Shown: one piece after another, positions 16,214 to 26,400 of the stretch
Numbering within the stretch: the first letter of the stretch is position 1
How the letters are laid out: every line of letters begins with the position of its first letter
Source: Candidatus Gastranaerophilales bacterium
GTDB taxonomy: Bacteria; Cyanobacteriota; Vampirovibrionia; Gastranaerophilales; Gastranaerophilaceae
Length of the DNA stretch: 64,000 bases
Assembly: GCA_900767135.1 (NCBI GenBank)
Contig: CAAFYU010000051.1
Span: 26,199 to 90,198, forward strand
Direction of reading: 5' to 3'
Translations under genes and position numbers: made by a program
The notes under the pieces: model-generated
Seen by the model: only the letters and a program-made list of their open reading frames with translations
What the model was told of the DNA's origin: nothing
Databases searched by the model: none

Positions 16214-18760
16214 ATGTCGACAAAAACATCGTTACTGCAAGAGCTTAAATTTAAAGGAATATGGCGTTCGTATCAACAAAGAGTTTTAAATGAATTAGAT
16301 TATCATTTAGATGATAGTAAACTGAATATAGTGGCTGCACCAGGAGCTGGAAAAACCATTTTAGGTATTGAAGTTTTACGCAGACTTAATAATCCGGTAT
16401 TTATTTTAACCCCTACTATAACTATAAAAAATCAGTGGAAACAAAGAATTATTGACAATTTTTTGCCGGAAGGTGTAGAAAAAGAACTTGTAAGCACTGA
16501 CATAAAAGATTTAACTGAAATAACGATTTCTACTTATCAGGCTTTACATTCTTTGTATAAAGACCATACTGAAAGAGAAATTTTTATAAAGAAAATTAAA
16601 AAGCTTGGTATTAATACTTTAATTCTTGATGAGGCACATCATTTAAGGACAGAATGGTGGGCAACTTTGAATAATTTATATTCAGAATTAAATAATAAAA
16701 ATTTTAAAATCGTATCGTTAACAGGCACTCCGCCATACGATGTTTCGCCCGCAGAATGGGAAAATTATAACTCTCTTTGTGGACCGGTAGATGCAGAAAT
16801 CTCAATTCCGGAACTTGTAAAAGAAGGTGATTTATGTCCTCATCAAGATTTAATTTATTTTTCAAATTTAACAAAAGAAGAACAGCAGACAGTTTTTGAT
16901 TTTGAAGAAAAAAGAAACTCTTTTTTTAAAGATGTTTCACAACATTCTGACGTTTTGTACGCAATCGAGGGATCTGAATTTATAAATAATTTAGATGATA
17001 ATACGGATATAATATATAAAGATACAAGTTTTACGGTTGCATTAATTTCATATCTCTTAAATGAAGATTCTCTGAGTGTGAATGCGAGGATTTTAACAGA
17101 ATTTTTAGGATTAAATATAGAACAAATTCCAAAATTTGATTATGAGATTGCAGAAGTTTTATTTAGCGGAATAATAGGGAAATTTCAAACATATTTTAAA
17201 AATGTTCCTTTAATAAAAAGAAAATTAAAAGAATACAAATTGATTAATGGAAAAACTGTCGATTTTACAGGAAAAGTTGATTTTAAAAAACTCTTTGCAA
17301 GAAGCAAAAACAAATTAGATGCAATATATAAAATTACTGATTTTGAATATAAAAATCTGGGTAAAGATTTGCGTGAAGTTGTCTTGCTGGATTATATCGG
17401 AAAAGGCGACAGCGAGGGACTCAACATATTAACAGTATTTGACAAAATACAAAATTTAAATATTCCTTGTGCAATTTTGACGGGCTCTCTTTATGTTATT
17501 CCTAAAACTTCAAAAGAAAAATTATACGAAATATTAAATAAAAGAAATATAGATAATTCCAAAGTTTTAACCTCAGAATTTAGCAAAGATTATTTGCGAG
17601 TTGAAATTTATGGAAATGTTGATATTGTTTCTGTAATGACAGAATTATTTGAAGCGGGTTCAATTAATATTTTGATTGGAACAGCTGCATTATTAGGTGA
17701 AGGTTGGGATTCGCCATGTGTTAATACTCTTATAATTGCTAGTGTTGTCGGTTCGTTTATGTTATCTAACCAAATGCGAGGACGTGCTTTAAGAATAGAT
17801 AAAAATAATCCGCACAAAACGTCTAATATTTGGCATTTAGTTTCATTATTAAATAATGAACAATCCCCGGATTTGTGCACTATTGAAAAAAGATTTAATA
17901 CATTTGAAGGAATAAGTTACAAAGATGATAGAATTCAAAGCGGGATAGAGCGTCTTGGACTTAATACTAAGTATATAGATACAGTAAACTGTAAAAAATT
18001 GAATGATACGATATTAAAATATTCAAAAAACAGAAATAGTTTAAACGACAAATGGCAACAAGTATTCAAAAAGAGTAAAATAACTGAAACTAATATGGCT
18101 CCACAAGTTTACGACGTTATATTGGGGAATGAAACTCAGCAAACAATTGTTTGTGCTGATATCCCTAAATGGTGCATTGGATTAGAATATTTTATAAAAA
18201 AATGTAGTATTTCAAGAAAAAAACAGAACATTAATTTTCTAGAAAAATTGTTTTTGCGAACTTGTAATCATTTTAAACTTATACCAAATAACTATACCAG
18301 CATAATAAAACATAATTTTGTGCAGTATGAACGTGAAAATATTTTAGAAAGTATAGCGAATTCTCTTTTAACTGTATTGTTTGATTTGTCACTGATAAAA
18401 ACTGATTATAAGCGTATTAGCCTGAAAATTAATACAGAATTGAATTCCAAATTTTATATTACATTAATTGGTTGTTCAAATTATGAAAGGAACATTTTTA
18501 TAAAAGCCTTTAATGAAATATTTTGTATAAATGATAAGAACAGATATATTATCAAATTAAATTATAAGTACATTGCAATTCCGGAATGTATAGCAACGCA
18601 TCGCAAACATGTAGAACAGTTTGTTAAATATCTGGAAGAAAAAGTAGGATATTGTGATATAATCTACACAAGAAATCCGCAAAATTATAAAGAATTATTG
18701 AATGCGAAATTCAATGTACTTAATTGTGGACAGGTTAAACAAAGCAGAGTATGGATATGA
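16214..18760 (+). CDS. superfamily 2 DEAH helicase with unknown C-terminal region
   Basis: An 848-residue SF2 helicase-like ATPase. Walker A AAPGAGKT is at 41-48, DEAH at 139-142, motif III SLTGTPP at about 168, and the C-terminal RecA lobe has IGTAALLGEGWDSP with the motif VI arginine finger region QMRGRALRID. This arrangement is that of DNA or RNA translocases of the type I/III restriction and XPB/SSL2-like branch. Residues 600-848 match nothing that I recognise; they carry charged and Asn-rich segments and two small alpha/beta stretches. There is no nuclease motif. It overlaps the J-domain gene by 10 nt, which in turn overlaps the PspA gene by 4 nt, so the three form one transcription unit. 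Role inferred: stress response or anti-phage function. Confidence 0.85.
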   Translation: MSTKTSLLQELKFKGIWRSYQQRVLNELDYHLDDSKLNIVAAPGAGKTILGIEVLRRLNNPVFILTPTITIKNQWKQRIIDNFLPEGVEKELVSTDIKDLTEITISTYQALHSLYKDHTEREIFIKKIKKLGINTLILDEAHHLRTEWWATLNNLYSELNNKNFKIVSLTGTPPYDVSPAEWENYNSLCGPVDAEISIPELVKEGDLCPHQDLIYFSNLTKEEQQTVFDFEEKRNSFFKDVSQHSDVLYAIEGSEFINNLDDNTDIIYKDTSFTVALISYLLNEDSLSVNARILTEFLGLNIEQIPKFDYEIAEVLFSGIIGKFQTYFKNVPLIKRKLKEYKLINGKTVDFTGKVDFKKLFARSKNKLDAIYKITDFEYKNLGKDLREVVLLDYIGKGDSEGLNILTVFDKIQNLNIPCAILTGSLYVIPKTSKEKLYEILNKRNIDNSKVLTSEFSKDYLRVEIYGNVDIVSVMTELFEAGSINILIGTAALLGEGWDSPCVNTLIIASVVGSFMLSNQMRGRALRIDKNNPHKTSNIWHLVSLLNNEQSPDLCTIEKRFNTFEGISYKDDRIQSGIERLGLNTKYIDTVNCKKLNDTILKYSKNRNSLNDKWQQVFKKSKITETNMAPQVYDVILGNETQQTIVCADIPKWCIGLEYFIKKCSISRKKQNINFLEKLFLRTCNHFKLIPNNYTSIIKHNFVQYERENILESIANSLLTVLFDLSLIKTDYKRISLKINTELNSKFYITLIGCSNYERNIFIKAFNEIFCINDKNRYIIKLNYKYIAIPECIATHRKHVEQFVKYLEEKVGYCDIIYTRNPQNYKELLNAKFNVLNCGQVKQSRVWI

Positions 18761-19089
18761 GCTTATTTAAAAGAATAGAAAACATAATAAAAAGTAATAT
18801 AAATCATAAAGATGATGTAAACATAAATATTGATGCTTATGAAGATATTTACTATAATGATTCTAATGATATTCCAAATAAAGAAAATGAATTGGAGAAA
18901 AAATATTATAAAGTTTTGGAATTAGAATATGGTTCAGATTTTAAAGAAATAAAAAAAGCGTATAAACGTTTACTAAAAAAATATCACCCTGATTTATTTC
19001 AAAACAAACCCGAAAAATTAAAATCTGCACAAGAGGTTACAAGACGAATAAATGAAGCATATACATATTTTGAAAGGAAATACTTATGA
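18751..19089 (+). CDS. small J-domain protein
   Basis: A 112-residue protein whose C-terminal half (residues 52-112) is a J domain: YYKVLELEYGSDFKEIKKAYKRL, the invariant HPD at 79-81, and RINEAYTYFERK. J domains stimulate the ATPase of an Hsp70 (DnaK) and direct it to a client. The N-terminal 50 residues are acidic and Asn-rich without a recognisable fold and could be the client-binding part. Unlike DnaJ, there is no Gly/Phe linker or zinc domain. Start ATG 18751 lies inside the helicase gene (10-nt overlap). By position it probably links DnaK to the helicase or to the PspA-like protein; this is inference. Confidence 0.88.
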   Translation: MDMSLFKRIENIIKSNINHKDDVNINIDAYEDIYYNDSNDIPNKENELEKKYYKVLELEYGSDFKEIKKAYKRLLKKYHPDLFQNKPEKLKSAQEVTRRINEAYTYFERKYL

Positions 19090-19838
19090 ACTTATTAACT
19101 AGAATTTTTAAATTTATGCAATCAGAAGCACACTCACTTGTTTCAAAATTTGAAGATCCTGTAAAATTAATTGAGCAAGGCATTCGTGATTTAAAGAAAG
19201 ATTTTGATGAATCTATGAAAAGTGTTGCACAAATAAAAGCAATCGCAATCGGAGCTAAAAAAGAACTTGAAACAAAAAAACAAATTGCCGCAGATTATGA
19301 ACAGAAAGCAATGTTGCTTTTGCAGAAAGCGAAAAATGGTGAGTTAGAAGAAGCAGAGGCAGACAGACTAGCCGCAGAAGCTTTAAAGAAACGACAAGAA
19401 GCATTAAAAGAAGTTGAAAAACTTACAAATGATGTAAAAAACTATGATGCATCATTAGAACAAATGAGTAAAAAGATATTAGAACTTAAAAATAAAATTA
19501 AAGACTCAGAAAATGAATATAATTCACTAAAAGCTCGTGCAACCGTTGCAAGAACAACAAAGAAAGTTAATCAACAATTGTCATCAGTCGGTTCAGACTC
19601 AACAATGTCAATGATAGAAGATATGAAAACAAAAATTAATGCAGAAGAAAATCTAGCACAAGCATACGGTGAAGTAGCCGGAGTTGAAACATCAATAGAT
19701 GACGAAATAAATAAAGCGATTGGAACGGATATAGATATACAAAAATCTTTGACAGAAATGAAGCAAAAATTGATAGCTAATCCGAATTCTCAAAATGTTG
19801 ACAGTATAGAAGATTTAAAAAAGGATTTGGAATCTTAA
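19086..19838 (+). CDS. PspA/IM30 (Vipp1) family protein
   Basis: A 250-residue coiled-coil protein of the PspA/IM30 family, bacterial relatives of ESCRT-III that polymerise on the inner membrane and preserve its integrity under stress. The N-terminal amphipathic helix (MNLLTRIFKFMQSEAHSLVSKFEDP) and the following PVKLIEQGIRDLKKDF are typical, and the long central helices with regular Lys, Glu and Ala carry on to about residue 215. A short C-terminal tail of about 30 residues contains a KSLTEMKQKL segment, shorter than the Vipp1 tail. The start overlaps the J-domain gene by 4 nt (ATGA). Hsc70/DnaJ systems are known to disassemble Vipp1 in chloroplasts, which makes a J-domain neighbour meaningful. 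Confidence 0.9.
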   Translation: MNLLTRIFKFMQSEAHSLVSKFEDPVKLIEQGIRDLKKDFDESMKSVAQIKAIAIGAKKELETKKQIAADYEQKAMLLLQKAKNGELEEAEADRLAAEALKKRQEALKEVEKLTNDVKNYDASLEQMSKKILELKNKIKDSENEYNSLKARATVARTTKKVNQQLSSVGSDSTMSMIEDMKTKINAEENLAQAYGEVAGVETSIDDEINKAIGTDIDIQKSLTEMKQKLIANPNSQNVDSIEDLKKDLES

Positions 19839-19869
19839 AATAAAAGCATATTTGTAGCTAATATATAAT

Positions 19870-20001
19870 CCTGTTGAGCCAGAAAGAGAAGTATATTAAC
19901 AAAGGTAAACAACGCCACCAACACGTCATGAAAAATTGGCAGAGGCAGAAAGAATAACACAATTATATAATATTAAAGCAATATGGTTGCTCTGTGGGTA
20001 A
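19870..20001 (+). pseudogene. possible gene remnant after the PspA-like gene
   Basis: Two short in-frame stretches, YNPVEPEREVY followed by a stop and, in another frame, PPTRHEKLAEAERITQLYNIKAI before a stop near 20001, read like parts of one former protein broken by a stop and a frameshift. No start codon with a binding site is present. The family is not recognised. Confidence 0.3.
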
Positions 20002-20042
20002 TCTTTATAATTTCTTGAATAAACAGGGACATTATACTTAGT

Positions 20043-21140
20043 TTATACAGTTATATCTAATCCTGTTTTGCCAACTGCTTTTTCGTAATCTCTAATAATA
20101 GACTCTAATGTATAATTTTGCCCAGCACTTAATCTAAAACCACCACATCTTACCTTCACTCCAGAAGGTAGTTCAAATATATATGAAGAACCTGGCAACT
20201 TACCTACACCTTGATTTCCATTAACAATTTTACTCGCTAACGCTTTTGCTAATTGAGGATTTAACTCTTTGGCTCTTTGGTATAATTTGTATGTTTCTTC
20301 TGGTGAATATTCTTTAGCGTGAGATAACCAATATGCTTCTCTTAATTGTCCTGAAGCAAATAAAGCATCCTCTTTACTTGTAACTTTGGTTGTATCTTTA
20401 AATGACTCTGTTATTAGTTTTAAATCTGCCAACTGTTCTTTAGTTGCATTTTTTGTGAAATAAACTGTTACAGGGTCAGTTCTGCCAATCAATCCTGGAA
20501 CGTCATCAGCAGTCTTATAATATGCATTTGGAATACTGCTTTTCCTTACCAATTTACCATTTACTAATACTTCACCTTTAGATATGTAACTATCTAATGC
20601 TGTAATTAAATCAGGTTCAATATTTACTGATAGCGATAGCCTTTCTTTAGGTAATACTTTAAAAGAAGGAATGTAATCTGTTCTTGTTAAGGGTTTTCTA
20701 TAAATCCAACCATCAACTTCATCTACTAATACTAAATCAGTTCTAGAATTCGCTCTTTTTAAGTACTCTGATGTTTTTTCTACTGATAGATTTCGAGAGG
20801 GATATGTTGTACCTGTTCTCATTCCTTCATATCTTGATTTATATATATTAGACCAATCTCTAATTGTAGCCGTTTCTAATGACACTCCTTCTGGTAAATC
20901 TGGGAACTTTATGTGAACAGCTTCTCCTGCAATAGGTCTTGTAGCTGTTCCGACAGTAGATGTTGCTGGTTTTATTTTTGAATAAACCTTGCCTTCTTCA
21001 AACATTCTAGGAGTTTCTTTTACCCATTTGCCATTTATCCAACTTCCCTTATGTGCAGAATTAGAGGCAGTTTCTGTTGCTGCTTTTATCCATTTCCCAT
21101 TCAGCCATCTAGCACCCATAATAACCTTTTCAACGACCAT
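20043..21140 (-). CDS. unrecognised 365-residue protein with repeated WLNGKW-type motifs
   Basis: I do not recognise this protein. It begins with two copies of a short motif, ARWLNGKWIKA and GSWINGKWVKE (residues 9-42), separated by a Ser/Ala/Thr linker; a third related element, VLVNGKLVRK, occurs near residue 190. The rest has mixed alpha/beta character with a lysine-rich middle and DLITALDSYISKG. No signal peptide or transmembrane segment is visible. Start ATG 21140 has AAGGA 8 nt upstream. It is a single gene next to the left 120-bp repeat and downstream (convergent) of the PspA operon. The modular N-terminus suggests a tethering or secretion element with a C-terminal effector or enzyme domain; this is a guess. 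Confidence 0.7.
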   Translation of the reverse strand: MVVEKVIMGARWLNGKWIKAATETASNSAHKGSWINGKWVKETPRMFEEGKVYSKIKPATSTVGTATRPIAGEAVHIKFPDLPEGVSLETATIRDWSNIYKSRYEGMRTGTTYPSRNLSVEKTSEYLKRANSRTDLVLVDEVDGWIYRKPLTRTDYIPSFKVLPKERLSLSVNIEPDLITALDSYISKGEVLVNGKLVRKSSIPNAYYKTADDVPGLIGRTDPVTVYFTKNATKEQLADLKLITESFKDTTKVTSKEDALFASGQLREAYWLSHAKEYSPEETYKLYQRAKELNPQLAKALASKIVNGNQGVGKLPGSSYIFELPSGVKVRCGGFRLSAGQNYTLESIIRDYEKAVGKTGLDITV

Positions 21141-21406
21141 ATTTTAGTCCTTAACCTAAAAATTCCCTTACTATTATATAAAGTCATAAAGTTTTCAAAA
21201 ATTGATAAATGTAACAACACATAATAAAAATTGTTACAATCTAACTTTCATTGTGGAAATTAATATTTTTATTTTGCCTAACATTAATAATTTAGGGAAT
21301 CCCTGTTTTAGTCATTTTTTCGACTTTGGTTAAAATTAGAACCAAGAGTAATATTGCTTTAAAGCCATTTGATATTTTTATAAAAATTTGCATTAAAAAA
21401 GCAAGG

Positions 21407-21526
21407 TCTAAATTTCCCCTTATCAGGCCTCTCACAAAACGTGACATTTAGTCACCTTTTGCTCGGCAGAGTGCTCATAACCACATACTGAATGCTTAAA
21501 GTGCGTCCCTATAAGATAAGTTCAAT
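21407..21526 (+). repeat. 120-bp direct repeat, left copy
   Basis: This segment matches 45107-45226 at 118 of 120 positions by hand comparison; the differences are at 21434 (A versus G) and 21499 (A versus G). The offset is exactly 23,700 bp and the orientation is the same. It is about 41% G+C by hand count, clearly higher than its surroundings, and contains a GTGAC-ATTTA-GTCAC hairpin. It marks the left edge of the accessory island. The remainder of the gene-free stretch 21141-21608 shows no other feature. Confidence 0.9.
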
Positions 21527-21555
21527 TGCTTAGAGTGCGTCCCTATAAGATAAGT
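21493..21555 (+). repeat. two 29-bp tandem units at the edge of the left 120-bp repeat
   Basis: TGCTTAAAGTGCGTCCCTAT... (21493-21521) and TGCTTAGAGTGCGTCCCTAT... (21527-21555) differ at one base and are separated by TCAAT. The right copy of the 120-bp repeat has only one such unit. With only two units, and one lying inside the 120-bp repeat, this is not a CRISPR array. Confidence 0.8.
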
Positions 21556-21608
21556 GTTATTTACTAATAAAAATAGATTATCATATCATCGAGATTAAGA
21601 TAACTTTT

Positions 21609-22616
21609 CTATTTGTTTCCTAAAGTGCCGCAATTTAGAACACTTACAACAACTTGGCGTATTGTTTCCATTTCTGTTGGATTGCTTTCTGCTATCAAAA
21701 GCGTCAAAGCAAATAGCGTTGAATTATCAATTATTGGTAAATTGTTTTTGTACAACAAATTATTTTTATCTAAAAAGTACAAGAAACAGCTTGCGGCAAT
21801 TCTTTTATTTCCGTCTGAAAAACTATGGTTTTTAGTTATCAAATACAATAACATAGCAGCTTTTTCTTCCAATGTTGGATAGCATTCTTCACCGCCAAAA
21901 GTTTGATAAATTTGATTAACTGAACTTGCAAAACTTCCGTCTTTTGGATTTGCAAAAACATCACTTGCAAATTCTGATTTCATTTCATCAATAACTTTCA
22001 AAAATTCTTCTTCAAAAATCCTTACTGCATCTTTCTTTGTCAAACCTTGTTTATCCAAAGTTTTATGGTCAAAATTGTCTAACAAGTCTAACCCTTGAGC
22101 AAATTTGTCTAATATTTTCACAACGTTTTGAGCTTCTTCAACAGTTTCTATTTGGTTTGTCAAACTTCTTGATAGTAGGTTTATTGTTGTTTTTAATTTG
22201 TCTATATGTTCTTGTTTTTCTTTCAAAACTTTTTCGTTAATTGCATAACCTTGAACTAAATATTGTTTTAAAGTTGATGTTGCCCAAATACGGAATTGAG
22301 TAGCACGAGAAGAATTAACTCTGTAACCTACTGAAATAATAGCATCAAGATTGTAAAACGCTGTATTTCTTGAAACATTTCTATTCCCTTCCTTTTGAAC
22401 TATTTCCAAAATGGAAATAGTTGAATTTTTATCCAATTCTCCTTCATCATAAATATTATTTAGATGTTTATTAATCGCAGGCGTTTTTACGCCAAACAAT
22501 TCCGCCATTTGCTTTTGCGTAAGCCAAATAGTTTCATTTTCTAATTTTACATCTAAATTGATTCTTCCATCATCGCTTTGATAAATCACTATTTCATTTT
22601 GTAGTTCTTTAGTCAT
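21609..22616 (-). CDS. RhuM-like DNA-binding protein fused to a Fic/DOC domain
   Basis: The 335-residue product has an N-terminal virulence RhuM-type domain (ENETIWLTQKQMAELFGVKTPAINKHL, a helix-turn-helix, then RNTAFYNLDAIISVGYRVNS and a FRIWATSTLKQYL segment). A linker helix follows, then a C-terminal Fic/DOC domain with the catalytic motif HSFSDGNKRIAASCFLYFL (consensus HxFxxGNKR). Fic domains transfer AMP or phosphate to target proteins, and DOC toxins phosphorylate EF-Tu. Start ATG 22616 is set by AAAGGAATATTG upstream. It is the first gene inside the left repeat. It could be a toxin or a regulator; no separate antitoxin gene was seen next to it. Confidence 0.85.
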   Translation of the reverse strand: MTKELQNEIVIYQSDDGRINLDVKLENETIWLTQKQMAELFGVKTPAINKHLNNIYDEGELDKNSTISILEIVQKEGNRNVSRNTAFYNLDAIISVGYRVNSSRATQFRIWATSTLKQYLVQGYAINEKVLKEKQEHIDKLKTTINLLSRSLTNQIETVEEAQNVVKILDKFAQGLDLLDNFDHKTLDKQGLTKKDAVRIFEEEFLKVIDEMKSEFASDVFANPKDGSFASSVNQIYQTFGGEECYPTLEEKAAMLLYLITKNHSFSDGNKRIAASCFLYFLDKNNLLYKNNLPIIDNSTLFALTLLIAESNPTEMETIRQVVVSVLNCGTLGNK

Positions 22617-22806
22617 CAATATTCCTTTTGAATTAATTTGAAATAATTTATAAATAGTTATTGTTTGCATGAATATTAGCACAAAAGTCTTTTATTTTCA
22701 GATTAAAAGTATAGTTTTTAATAGTGTAAATAAACTGTGTCATTTGTGTTGATGTTTCTTCTTATATAATCTTCCTTGTACCCAATTAGTATGAAAGGAG
22801 ATTATT

Positions 22807-23346
22807 ATGAATTTGGTTGAACCAATCAAAAAAGTACATAACATAGAGTTAATTAAAGAATATCTTAAAGGCAACGAACGAAATTTGCTGATGTTTAATC
22901 TTGGAATAAATTCAGGTTTGAGAAAATCAGATATTTTAACTCTTGATGTGAAAGATGTTAAAGACAAGGAATATATTGCAATTCGAGAGAAAAAGACAAA
23001 TAAATTTAAAAGATTTCCATTGAATAAAAACCTGCAAGAACAAATAAATAAGTTTGTGAAAGATAAAGAGTTGGATTCTCCGCTATTTTTGACACAAAAA
23101 CATAAACGACTTGACCGAATTCAGGCATATAAAATTCTAAATAAAGCTGTAAAAACCTTGGGGTTTGATATCCGAGTTGGAACTCATTCGCTTAGGAAAA
23201 CTTTTGGTTATCATCATTTTAAAAAATTTAATAACTTACCATTGCTGCAAAAAAATTTGAACCACTCCTCACCATCAGTAACGCTTCGTTATACCGGCAT
23301 CGAACAAGACACAATCGATGAAAGCTACATGAATTTTTATTTATGA
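22807..23346 (+). CDS. small tyrosine recombinase
   Basis: A 179-residue phage-integrase-family protein made only of the catalytic domain. Catalytic residues are visible: R39 (in SGLRKSD), H127 and R130 (in THSLRKTFG), H153 (in LNHSSPSVTL) and the nucleophile Y162 (in RYTG). A normal core-binding domain of about 100 residues is missing; such short forms resolve or invert DNA, for example switching the adjacent restriction specificity, or excise elements. Start ATG 22807 follows AAAGGAG closely. It lies just upstream of hsdR, where recombinases of this kind often control phase variation of hsdS. No inverted repeats in hsdS were checked in detail. Confidence 0.88.
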   Translation: MNLVEPIKKVHNIELIKEYLKGNERNLLMFNLGINSGLRKSDILTLDVKDVKDKEYIAIREKKTNKFKRFPLNKNLQEQINKFVKDKELDSPLFLTQKHKRLDRIQAYKILNKAVKTLGFDIRVGTHSLRKTFGYHHFKKFNNLPLLQKNLNHSSPSVTLRYTGIEQDTIDESYMNFYL

Positions 23347-23453
23347 AAAGTACTTTACAAAATTGTGGTGTAATGAATGTTCTTGGGTTTGTTTGTAGAT
23401 TTATATTAAAACGTCAATTTTTATGCTAGTATAAATATAGTGCAGGGGTTTCT

Positions 23454-26400
23454 ATGAGCAATTTTGAATTTTTAAAAAATGAATATCCTGAATTGGCTAA
23501 ATTAGCACAGTTAGCTGAAATTTATTATGCATTTGACCCTGCTAGTTCAATTGGTAAACTTAGAACTTTTTGTGAATTTGTTGTAAAAGATATTTATACG
23601 CAACAAACAACCATACCACGGGGAATTAGTTTTAAAGATTTGATATCTGAGTGTAGGAATGAAGAATTTATTCCTGAAAAAATATTAAACCTAATTGACA
23701 TAATAAGAATAAAAGGGAATCTGGCAATTCATGAACAAAAAGGCTCTAAAGAAGAAGCTTTGCAGGCATTAAAAGATGTTTATTTTATTGCTTATTGGTA
23801 CTATATTTTAAAAACAGATAAAAAGCCCAATTTTATTCCATTTAAAGAACCTGTAAATACAGATAAGAAAATTATAGACGAGCAAAAACAATTAATAGAA
23901 AAATTACAAAAACAACTTGAAGTTCAACAACAAAAGCAGCAGATAACTTCAGAGAAACTTATTAAGTTTAAGAAACGTTCTGCTGATATTTCAAATAATA
24001 AACAGTTTAATTTTACGGAAAAACAGACAAGACAAAAACTCATAGACTTAAAATTAAATAAACAAGGTTGGGAGATTATTGATTTTAAAGATGATTTAAA
24101 TCTTATGAATCTTAATAATGTTGCAGTAAGAGAACTTCCAACAAAAGATGGCTTTGCAGATTACGCATTAATCGTAAAAGGAAATTTGTTGGGTATTATT
24201 GAAGCAAAGAAAATTTCTGTAGGTTCAAAAAATGTTATTGAACAAGCAAAGAGATATTCAAAAGACGTAATTCAAGGTTCAGGAATCTGGAGAGAATATA
24301 AAGTTCCATTTCTTTACGCTACAAATGGTGAAACAATTCACTTCTTAGATATTCGTAATGAAACTAATATACAAAGAGAAATATTAGAATTTCATAATGC
24401 AGTTGCCTTAGATGAAAAATTTCAACAAGAAAAAATTAATTTTAAAGCTTGGTTAGATAAAAACCCAATAGAAAGCTACTATAATTCAGATAAACATCTC
24501 TATCCATTCCAACAAAAAGCGATAAGTGCAGCTGAAAATACTATTTTAGACCAAAAAAGAGAAATGATGTTGGCAATGGCAACCGGTACAGGTAAAACGT
24601 TTACAATACTCTCATTAATTTACCGCTTGTTGGAAGCCAAGGTTATAAAAAGGGTTTTATTTTTAGTAGATAGAAAAGTTTTAGCTGCACAAGCAGTTAC
24701 AGCGTTTTCTAGTTTTAGTACTCCACATGGCTCTAAATTTGATAAAGAATATGAAGTATATAGTCAAAAATTCCAGAAAGAAGATTTTGAAGATGGTGCG
24801 ACATTTAATCCTAATGTATTACCAAATGAGTATTTAACAAATCCTCAGCCAAATCATTCATTTGTATATGTTTCTACAATCCAAAGAATGACTATAAACT
24901 TGCAGGGTAAATATTCTAATATAAGTGAAGATGATATGAACGAAGAATATGAAATTGATGCAGAAAAATTAAATATTCCGATTCATGCATTTGATTTGAT
25001 AGTTGTGGATGAATGTCATAGAGGTTATACGTCTAAAGAGTCAAATATATGGAGAGACACAATAAAACACTTTGATGGAATAAAGATTGGTCTTACTGCG
25101 ACACCTGCACAACATACAGTTGCATATTTTAATGAGCCAATATTTAAATATTCTGTTGAAGAAGCAGTTGATGACGGCTTTTTGGTAGATTATGATGATC
25201 CGATAATAATAAATTCAGGTGTAAAAATTAATGGTGTTTTCTTAAAAGAAGGAGAACAAATAGAGCTTGTTGATGTTAAGACAGGAAAATCCAGAATTGA
25301 TTATTTAGAAGATGAAAGAAATTTTGATGCAACAGATGTTGAAAAGAAAATCACTGTCCCTGATTGTAATGTTAAAGTAATAAGAGAATTAAAGAAGTAT
25401 ATAGAAGAGCATGTAGAAAAAACTGGGCGTTTCCCTAAAACTTTAATATTTGCTTCAAATGACTTACCAAACAGATCACATGTTGATGAAATTGTAGAGA
25501 TATGTAAAAAGGAATTTAATCAAGGTGATGATTTTGTATGCAAGATAACAGGTAGTCCTACGGTAGATAGACCATTGCAAAAAATAAAAACATTTAGAAA
25601 TCGCCCGGAACCTAAAATTGTAGTTACTGTTGATATGTTATCAACAGGTGTAGATGTTCCGTCAATAGAATTTATTGTACTTTTACGTCCTGTAAAATCT
25701 CGTATATTATGGGAACAAATGTTAGGTAGAGGAACAAGACTTTGTAACGATATTAACAAAGACCATTTTACTATTGTTGATTGTTTTAATGGAACATTAA
25801 TAGATTATTTTAAAAATGTTTCCGGCTTTGACTATAAAATGCAAAAAGAAACAGTTCCAATCTCTGAAGTCATTGAGAAAATCTATAACGGGGAAAATAA
25901 AGACTATAATATAAAAGTTTTAACAAGAAGACTAAGACGTATTCAGAAAAACATGTCAGGTAAAGCATATGAATTATTTTCAAAATTTATCGAAAAAGGC
26001 AATATTGGCAAATTTGCAGATGAATTAAAAAATAATATCGAAAATGACTTTATAGATACAATGAATATTTTACGAAATGAAGAATTCCAAAATTTATTGG
26101 TTAACTACCCAAGAAATGATAAGTCATTCATAAGAGCAGTGGATTATGTAGACGAGGTAACATCAGGTAGAGTTAATCGTTATGATGGAACCTCTACAAC
26201 AACTAAAGATTACTTGAATGAATTTTGTGAGTTTGTGAAAAACAATAAAGAGCAAGTAGAAGCAATCAAATTATTATTTAATTCTCCAAAAGATTGGAAT
26301 ACAAGTGCTTTAAAAGAGATTAACGATCTTTTAAAGCAAAATGATTTTAAAGTAGAAACATTACAAAAAATCTATGGTTCTGTTTATCATAAATCCTTGG

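Noticed and set aside
21493..21555. Two 29-bp near-identical units with a 5-bp spacer, possible mini-CRISPR
   Set aside because: Only two units, a spacer too short for CRISPR, and one unit belongs to the 120-bp repeat. No cas gene is in the window.
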